From Methylococcales bacterium (GTDB lineage Bacteria; Pseudomonadota; Gammaproteobacteria; Methylococcales; Methylomonadaceae), in contig QVQE01000189.1 in the NCBI GenBank assembly GCA_003584865.1, positions 1-39,343 of the forward strand: DNA of 39,343 nucleotides. The letters are read 5' to 3'. This document shows positions 34,706 to 39,343 of this stretch, in pieces (position 1 is the stretch's first letter; each line of letters opens with the position of its first letter). The notes beneath the pieces were generated by a model that was not told the DNA's origin, did not search any database, and saw nothing but the letters and a program-made list of their open reading frames with translations. Both the position numbers and the translations under genes were made by a program.

Positions 34706-35529
34706 ATGAAGTTTAAGACTTATCCAAGTTATAAGGATTCTGGCATTGAGTGGTTGGGTGAGGTGCCGGAGAGTTGGGAGACTAAGAGATTAAAGTTTTC
34801 TGTTGGATTGCGAGCCGATAAATTACAAGCAATAAACTCAGAGTTATCTTATATTGGTCTAGAGAACATTGAGTCATGGACAGGTAAGTTTTTAACTAAC
34901 GATTCAACGTTTGAAGCGGAGGGAGCATCAAATTGCTTTAAAATTGGTGATGTATTGTTTGGAAAACTACGACCTTATTTAGCAAAGGCATTCCTAACTA
35001 AAACAGAAGGCCTATGTTCTTCTGAATTCTTAGTTCTAAAAGCTAACAAAATTACTCCCGGGTTTTTAATTAAGTTTATCTTATCTTATGATTTTATAAA
35101 TCAAGTTAACTCCTCATCCTATGGCGTAAAAATGCCACGTGTAAGTTGGGAGTTTGTAGGGAATTTGTCGATACCTATACCTCCGGTTCAAGATCAAGTC
35201 ACTATTGTTAATTTTCTGGATTGTGAAACCCTTCGTACTACCTCGTATATTTGTTCAAAATGAAAGAAATTAAGTCTCATCTGTTATTAGTTGCTGGTAC
35301 AACTACAATACTAGACTTAAATCATGATGGTTTTCTCGATGTTAAAATTACTCTCCCGTCTTTATCAGAGCAAATGTCCATAGTTAATTTGCTCGACCGT
35401 CAAACCACCAAAATAGACGCTCTAATAACCGAAACCCAAAATTCAATCGCTTTATTAAAAGAACACCGCACAGCCTTAATCAGCGCAGCAGTCACCGGTA
35501 AAATAGACGTTCGAGAAGCTGCGCAATGA
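34706..35529 (+). pseudogene. Type I specificity subunit HsdS, internally deleted and frameshifted
   Basis: The first part (34706-35263) begins YPSYKDSGIEWLGEVPESWE, the HsdS entry, then one target-recognition domain ending IPIPPVQDQVTIVNFLDCET. Instead of the central conserved helix the sequence jumps, in another frame, to YYLVYLFKMKEIKS, then AGTTTILDLNHDGF and LPSLSEQMSIVNLLDRQTTKIDALI (to 35529), which is the end of the second recognition domain and the C-terminal helix. Most of the second domain is missing. A full HsdS is about 400-450 residues. With hsdM also reduced to a stub, the system is inactive. Confidence 0.75.
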
Positions 35530-35554
35530 ACATTTTCACAAACTTATAAAATTC

Positions 35555-35854
35555 ATGCACATTATTACTCAGAAACGCATCAATGATGCCAAAGCCGTTT
35601 ATCCAGAAACGGCAACTGCATTGGATCATTGGTATAAAACAATGAAACTGGGTAAGTACCGCGATTTTTCGGAACTACGCTTAAGTTTTGCCAGTGTCGA
35701 TAAGGTAGGAAAGCTATTTGTATTTGATATAGGAGGCAATAAACTCCGCCTGATTGCCGCGATTCACTTTAATACGGGTAAAGTCTTTATCAGGCATATT
35801 TTCAGCCATGCTGAGTATGACCAAAATCTTTGGAAAAAACAGGAAGGTTTGTAA
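35555..35854 (+). CDS. higB: HigB-family toxin (mRNA interferase)
   Basis: 99 residues, full length for the HigB_toxin family. Typical segments are MHIITQKRINDAKAVYPETA, LDHWYKTMK, FELRLSFASVD-like text, VFDIGGNKLRLIAAIHFNTG and VFIRHIFSHAEYDQN. The fold is RelE-like, and ribosome-dependent mRNA cleavage is the known activity of the family. The toxin gene precedes the antitoxin, as is usual for hig, and its stop overlaps the next ATG (TAATG). No lesion is seen. Confidence 0.85.
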   Translation: MHIITQKRINDAKAVYPETATALDHWYKTMKLGKYRDFSELRLSFASVDKVGKLFVFDIGGNKLRLIAAIHFNTGKVFIRHIFSHAEYDQNLWKKQEGL

Positions 35855-36069
35855 TGAATAACAAAATCACAACGGCATTATCTCATTGGGCATTTGTAGC
35901 TCCGTTATTACAGCGTCCAAATAACGAGTCTGATTATCAAACATTGGTGGAAGCATTAGACGCGGTATTGGATGCGGGTGGAGCTGATGAAACTCATTCA
36001 CTTGGAAGCCTTGCTGATTATTTAGGTAATTTGATTGAAGAATATGAAGCCGAACATCATCCTGTTTAA
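35854..36069 (+). CDS. HigA-like antitoxin lacking its HTH domain
   Basis: 71 residues from ATG 35854, preceded by AGGAAGG and overlapping the higB stop. It matches the N-terminal half of HigA: ALSHWAFVAPLLQRPNNESDY, LVEALDAVLDAGGADETHSL and LIEEYEAEHHPV. HigA proteins normally continue with a helix-turn-helix of the XRE type, about 50 residues, which is absent; the frame stops just where it would begin. The remaining part may or may not neutralise HigB, and it cannot repress the promoter by the usual route. Confidence 0.7.
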   Translation: MNNKITTALSHWAFVAPLLQRPNNESDYQTLVEALDAVLDAGGADETHSLGSLADYLGNLIEEYEAEHHPV

Positions 36070-36143
36070 TTTTCTCGTTCCTAATCACTGTTACAATCAA
36101 CTCAATTGCCACAGTTAGAATATATTAGAGCAGGAGATTAGGG

Positions 36144-36404
36144 ATGTTTGCTTCAAACATTTTCCAGGTTGAAGTTTTAGGTATTTCAAAACATGGCTTT
36201 TGGTTATTACTTGATGGAGAAACTGAATTATTTGTTTCGTTCTTAAATTTTCCCTGGTTTCATAAAGCGTCTGTCGAGCAACTTTTTTATGTTGAAAGAT
36301 CTTTACCTCATCACCTCTATTGGCCAGAACTTGATGTTGATTTACATATTGACTCAATTCAGCATCCCGAAAAATACCCGTTGGTTTCAAACGTTGGGTT
36401 ATAG
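36144..36404 (+). CDS. DUF2442 domain protein
   Basis: 86 residues: FQVEVLGISKHGFWLLLDGETELFVSF, then FPWFHKASVEQLFYVER and HHLYWPELDVDLHIDSI, then PEKYPLVS. The HLYWPELDVDL motif is characteristic of DUF2442. Members are small cytosolic proteins often paired with DUF4160 proteins in defence or TA-like pairs, function unknown. No DUF4160 partner is visible here. AGGAGA precedes the ATG. Confidence 0.7.
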   Translation: MFASNIFQVEVLGISKHGFWLLLDGETELFVSFLNFPWFHKASVEQLFYVERSLPHHLYWPELDVDLHIDSIQHPEKYPLVSNVGL

Positions 36405-36488
36405 TCTTTACCAACAACACACTCTCTATACTTAATATGCAGTTAATTGTATGATTAAACACGTTGTTTACGTCTCACAGGACATATC

Positions 36489-36746
36489 ATGATTGACATC
36501 AGTGCAAATGAACTTAAAGCAAAAGGTGTTTTGGCAATACAAACAGCACTGGAACAACAATTAGAAGCTGTTATTTCGGTTCATGGCAAAGATCGGTTTG
36601 TAGTGATGGATGTTGCTCATTACCAATACCTGCGTGAATGTGAATTAACTGTTGCACTGATAGAATCTAATGCGGATATCGCTGCGGGCCGCTTTGTTAA
36701 AGAGTCAGCCGAAGCTCATTTGGCACGACTGGAAAGCATGGAGTGA
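36489..36746 (+). CDS. Phd/YefM-family antitoxin
   Basis: 85 residues with the Phd fold start MIDISANELKAKGVLAIQ, then VHGKDRFVVMDVAHYQYL and a charged C-terminal helix ending in ARLESME. ACAGGA lies before the ATG. Its TGA overlaps the GTG start of a RelE-type toxin, a classic coupled TA pair. Confidence 0.75.
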   Translation: MIDISANELKAKGVLAIQTALEQQLEAVISVHGKDRFVVMDVAHYQYLRECELTVALIESNADIAAGRFVKESAEAHLARLESME

Positions 36747-37093
36747 GCTACACGCTGATTTTTACCGAACAATATAACCGTCGTGCTTTACGCTTTATCA
36801 AGCGCCATCCTGATTTAAAAAAATCGTATTTGAAAACATTGCAGTTGCTGGAGATCAATCCTTTTCATCCGTCTTTACGGTTACACGCTTTGCAAGGAAA
36901 ATTACAGCCGCTGTATTCTATTTCGATCAACTTGTCCTATCGGATTACCCTAGAATTACTAATTAGTCTTCAGATTGCGGGGGTAGGGCAGGTTGATTTA
37001 AGCCAGAAGCAACCGGAGGATCTAGGCTGGTTTTCCAGACAATATCCTGGCTTTTGCTGGCAATCACTTCAACTAGATAACAGGATGCTTTAG
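36743..37093 (+). pseudogene. RelE/ParE-type toxin with a foreign C-terminus
   Basis: The first 74 residues or so follow the RelE/YafQ pattern (LIFTEQYNRRALRFIKRHPDLKK, LRLHALQGKLQPLYSISINLSYRITLELL; key stretches only). The rest, from about 36965, is unlike any RelE tail and overlaps the end of a restriction endonuclease remnant on the opposite strand. The family's last strand, with the usual GDHDVVY-like end, is missing. So the toxin lost its C-terminus where two broken genes were joined and is probably inactive. Confidence 0.65.
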
Positions 37094-37501
37094 GGTTTTT
37101 CAGCAGGGTGTTCTGCATTCGCATATAGGTTTTTTGAGAAGATGACAAATTCATCGTGTTGTGCTTATTCTTCATTTCAACATAAATATGCTGCACCGCA
37201 TTGATGATGTCATAACCTTCTGTCGGTACAGTCCAGCCATTACCGAAATATTTAAAGATGTTTTGATGAAAATAGCGATGTGATTCGTGTTGCTTTTATC
37301 CATCTGCCTGATGATTTCAGACTCTAAAACCGCTTCAATCGTTTTTTTGTAAACTTTTGCATCAAAAGTTAATTTGATTGGATCGAGTAAGTTTTTATTA
37401 AACGCCTCTAAATCAATTTGAAAACGATATTTCAATACAGTAGCTTTAACGTGTTCGTAAATGTCGTGATCGCTGATGAATTTTAAGTCGTATTTTTTCA
37501 T
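36963..37501 (-). pseudogene. Eco47II-type restriction endonuclease, frameshifted
   Basis: Two minus-strand frames join into one protein. The first (37501 to about 37278) reads FISDHDIYEHVKATVLKYRF, FNKNLLDPIKLTFDAKVY and IRQMDKSNTNHI. A one-base loss near 37278 shifts the frame, and the other frame continues YFHQNIFKYFGNGWTVP, VQHIYVEMKNKHNTMN and SQKTYMRMQNTLLKNP to VWKTSL. This is the layout of Eco47II-family type II endonucleases; VEMKNKHNTMN holds the likely catalytic core. After VWKTSLD the sequence leaves the family, so the 3' end is lost too. No cognate methyltransferase is in the window. Confidence 0.7.
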
Positions 37502-37596
37502 TCTGATTATAAAGGTTCTTTGAAAAGCTAATTCTAAAATGTTTCAGCAATCTACGCCTAGGATATAGTGTTTGGGGGTATCGTATTTACAAAAAG

Positions 37597-37697
37597 TTAA
37601 TGTATACAGTTTTCAGCTACAACACCTGGATACTTGTCAAAATCTTTTAAATTGTTAGTTACCAAAATTACGTTCAATGACAAGGCGTGTGTAGCCT
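37597..37697 (-). pseudogene. PIN-domain toxin C-terminal fragment
   Basis: The minus strand reads THALSLNVILVTNNLKDFDK then YPGVVAENCIH-stop. LVTNN with the following DF is the conserved last acidic segment of VapC. A TAG lies in frame just upstream, so nothing else of the gene remains. Confidence 0.6.
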
Positions 37698-37709
37698 ACC
37701 GTACGGTAG
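37696..37709. repeat. 14-bp perfect palindrome
   Basis: CTACCGTACGGTAG is a perfect palindrome 16 bp beyond the stop of the minus-strand peptidase gene, at the boundary with the PIN fragment. It may be a junction mark or a small hairpin; no T-tract follows. Confidence 0.5.
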
Positions 37710-37724
37710 TGAACTCGTTACAAC

Positions 37725-39122
37725 TTATTGCTGAAAATCAAAATTGATATGGATCTGGTTTCGAGCTAACAGAGATTGTGCTTTAGTTCTGTTAAGCTGA
37801 TTCAAGGTAGCGCGAGTTTTCTCTTTAAAATCGGCCAAAGTTTCACTGTGAAGTGCTTCCGACTTTTCAATGTTGAGTGCTTCTGGGTTTCGATGTTCCC
37901 CAGCCACGCGGAATTCATAATGTAAGTGCGGGCCAGTAGCTAACCCTGTTTGTCCAACATAACCGATCACTTCACCCTGTTTTACCAAATCTCCGGTTTG
38001 AAGGTTTTTTCTGAAATCTGAAAGGTGGGCATACAGAGTTTCATGTCGATCATCATGTTTTACAATCAACACCTGACCATAACCGCCTTTATTGCCGCAG
38101 AATATAATTTCCCCATCACCGGCTGCTTTTACAGGAGTGCCTGTTCTTGCAGCATAATCAATACCTTTATGGGCTCTAATTCTGTTAAGAATCGGATGTC
38201 TTCGATGCATATCAAAACCAGAGCTGATTCTTAGATAATCCAGAGGGGCGCTTAAAAAGGCTTTACGCATAGGTTTGCCCTCAGGACTGTAATAATTAAC
38301 CAAGCCTTCATCATCTTTATAGCGTATGGCTGTCAATATGCGGCCTTGATTTACAAATTCTGCTGCGAGGATTTGTCGGTTGGAAGAATTATTATCTGAG
38401 TCAGTATCGGCATAAACAACTGTAAATTGATCGCCTTCATCCAGATTTGTGGCGAAGTCTATATCCCAAGCAAATATATTGGTCAGTTGTAAGATTAAGT
38501 CGTCTGATAACCCCGCCTCTTGGGCTGCCAAGGTAAAAGATGACTCGATAACGCCATGAGTGCTGGTTATGCTCCCGAGTGCTTCGGTTTTGGAAGGGGC
38601 GATATCACCGTTTACGACAATTTTATTATTGTGAGTGTCAATGAGCGTGTGAATTCGTTCATTTTTTTCGGTGACTGTTAACTGTGCTTCTGTAGGAGCG
38701 TTTTGATTTATATCATTATCATTAACGTCAACTGCTTCAGTTTCAGTTTCATAGACAATGTCAGGTATATTCCTATTATAGGATTTGTGCGACTTAAATC
38801 TAGCATGGTGCTGAACTACAGGAGGTCGTGTCTGTTTGTGGGTATTTGTTTTAAGGCTATAAATGGTAGTCTTAAGTCTGGTGTTTTTGAGATTAGCAAT
38901 TTTATTATTCGCTACTTTGTGAGTAGCTACTTTTGTAGTACTGACTCGCGAACTTATCTTAACGTGCTTTGTGGTCACGCTTTGAAGTTTTTTGGGCGTT
39001 GTTTTTGCGTGACTGTTTGATGCAGTAAAGCTTAAGCCAAGACTGATGCCGACCCAAAGTAAAAGGGTCTTATATGTTTTATGCTTTTTTAATCGCAAAT
39101 TAGGGTGTGTAAATTTATTCAA
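37725..39122 (-). CDS. M23 murein endopeptidase (MepM-like)
   Basis: 465 residues. The N-terminus has a basic start and a hydrophobic segment (TLLLWVGISLGLSF) ending near SHA, a signal peptide or anchor. A Lys/Thr/His-rich region of about 90 residues follows. Then comes an opacity-associated-type domain (LGSITSTHGVIESSFTLAAQ and DIDFATNLDEGDQFTVVY). The C-terminal LytM domain has HKGIDYA (about 317) and ATGPHLHYEFRV (about 398), holding the zinc ligands His, Asp and His. All catalytic residues are present. MepM-type enzymes cleave D,D-crosslinks during cell-wall growth. It is a core gene that marks the far side of the accessory region. Confidence 0.85.
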   Translation of the reverse strand: MNKFTHPNLRLKKHKTYKTLLLWVGISLGLSFTASNSHAKTTPKKLQSVTTKHVKISSRVSTTKVATHKVANNKIANLKNTRLKTTIYSLKTNTHKQTRPPVVQHHARFKSHKSYNRNIPDIVYETETEAVDVNDNDINQNAPTEAQLTVTEKNERIHTLIDTHNNKIVVNGDIAPSKTEALGSITSTHGVIESSFTLAAQEAGLSDDLILQLTNIFAWDIDFATNLDEGDQFTVVYADTDSDNNSSNRQILAAEFVNQGRILTAIRYKDDEGLVNYYSPEGKPMRKAFLSAPLDYLRISSGFDMHRRHPILNRIRAHKGIDYAARTGTPVKAAGDGEIIFCGNKGGYGQVLIVKHDDRHETLYAHLSDFRKNLQTGDLVKQGEVIGYVGQTGLATGPHLHYEFRVAGEHRNPEALNIEKSEALHSETLADFKEKTRATLNQLNRTKAQSLLARNQIHINFDFQQ

Positions 39123-39227
39123 AGTTAACGCTCTAAAAGTTTACCTGTTGTCATTCTAAGTGTTTTTGGATGTATTTACCAATTTTCAAGACGTTAATTG
39201 GCATCCTTCATAGCGGCCTAAAAGTAG

Positions 39228-39246
39228 TTGACACTTTTGATGTCAA
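39228..39246. promoter_or_regulatory. Inverted repeat TTGACA-N7-TGTCAA upstream of the peptidase
   Basis: TTGACA (39228-39233) and TGTCAA (39241-39246) are exact inverted repeats, each also a perfect -35 hexamer, one per strand. They lie about 105 bp upstream of the M23 gene. No good -10 at the right spacing was found on either strand. The rest of 39123-39343 holds no gene that I can see. Confidence 0.35.
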
Positions 39247-39343
39247 TAAAAAATTAACAACAAGCTACCGTAGCCATTAAAAAACGGCCAGTGACTTTAA
39301 AGATAAACGGCTTAGCTGTTTCTTAAATTTAAGAAATCAGTAG

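Noticed and set aside
36115-36462. Minus-strand ORF opposite the DUF2442 gene
   Set aside because: The plus strand has a clear DUF2442 motif and RBS; the antisense frame matches nothing.
38703-39020. Plus-strand ORF opposite the M23 gene
   Set aside because: It is antisense to the Lys/Thr-rich region of a well supported gene.

Overview
The window looks like about 39 kb of a moderately AT-rich gammaproteobacterial chromosome, most plausibly from a methanotroph of the Methylococcales type. That placement is inference. It rests on a methanol-dehydrogenase-like PQQ enzyme with an adjacent MxaJ/XoxJ-type binding protein and cytochrome c, a NuoM/NuoL/DUF2309 operon, and the general flavour of the proteins. 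No rRNA or tRNA gene was seen.

Layout. (1) 1-5.1 kb, minus strand: a NuoM-like / DUF2309 (DabA-type) / NuoL-like / NuoM-like operon of the kind tied to inorganic-carbon uptake. The first NuoM is intact. DUF2309 has lost its catalytic centre, the NuoL carries Lys in place of a key Glu, and the second NuoM is a stub, so the operon looks decayed. (2) 5.1-5.9 kb: an antitoxin with a broken PIN toxin and a second small remnant. (3) 5.9-21.9 kb: a capsule and lipid locus. It has an outer-membrane export lipoprotein (OPX), a GT4 glycosyltransferase, single-module KpsC-like and KpsS-like Kdo-transferase relatives, a GNAT-fold acyltransferase, an NAD(P)-dependent reductase/epimerase, an alpha-oxoamine synthase and a 2548-residue type I PKS without thioesterase. 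The PKS and oxoamine synthase are translationally coupled. The set resembles the rhizobial rkp-1 capsule region and, separately, the three-enzyme bacterial ceramide pathway. I propose that it makes a sphingoid-like lipid, perhaps a capsule anchor. (4) 22.2-25.1 kb: a small membrane protein and the malic enzyme MaeB. (5) 25.1-37.7 kb: an accessory region. It opens with an hsdM stub and later holds a broken hsdS, an IS4-family transposase remnant, a MITE-like inverted repeat, HigBA, Phd/RelE and PIN fragments, and a frameshifted Eco47II-type restriction endonuclease. Set inside this debris is an intact cluster of five genes (27.1-33.6 kb): a secreted Ig-like protein, a divergent PQQ dehydrogenase, an XoxJ-like protein, a cytochrome c and an arginase-family enzyme. 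A perfect FNR-type box precedes it. (6) 37.7-39.1 kb: an M23 cell-wall endopeptidase.

The most unusual non-coding structure is a roughly 420-bp array at 26205-26624. Its degenerate units repeat at exactly 21 bp, about two helical turns, and the best of them are 16-bp dyads (AAACAAG-N2-CTTGTTT). The array lies upstream of a 47-residue glycine/alanine-rich ORF and the PQQ cluster.

All functions are read from motifs by eye. No database search was possible.
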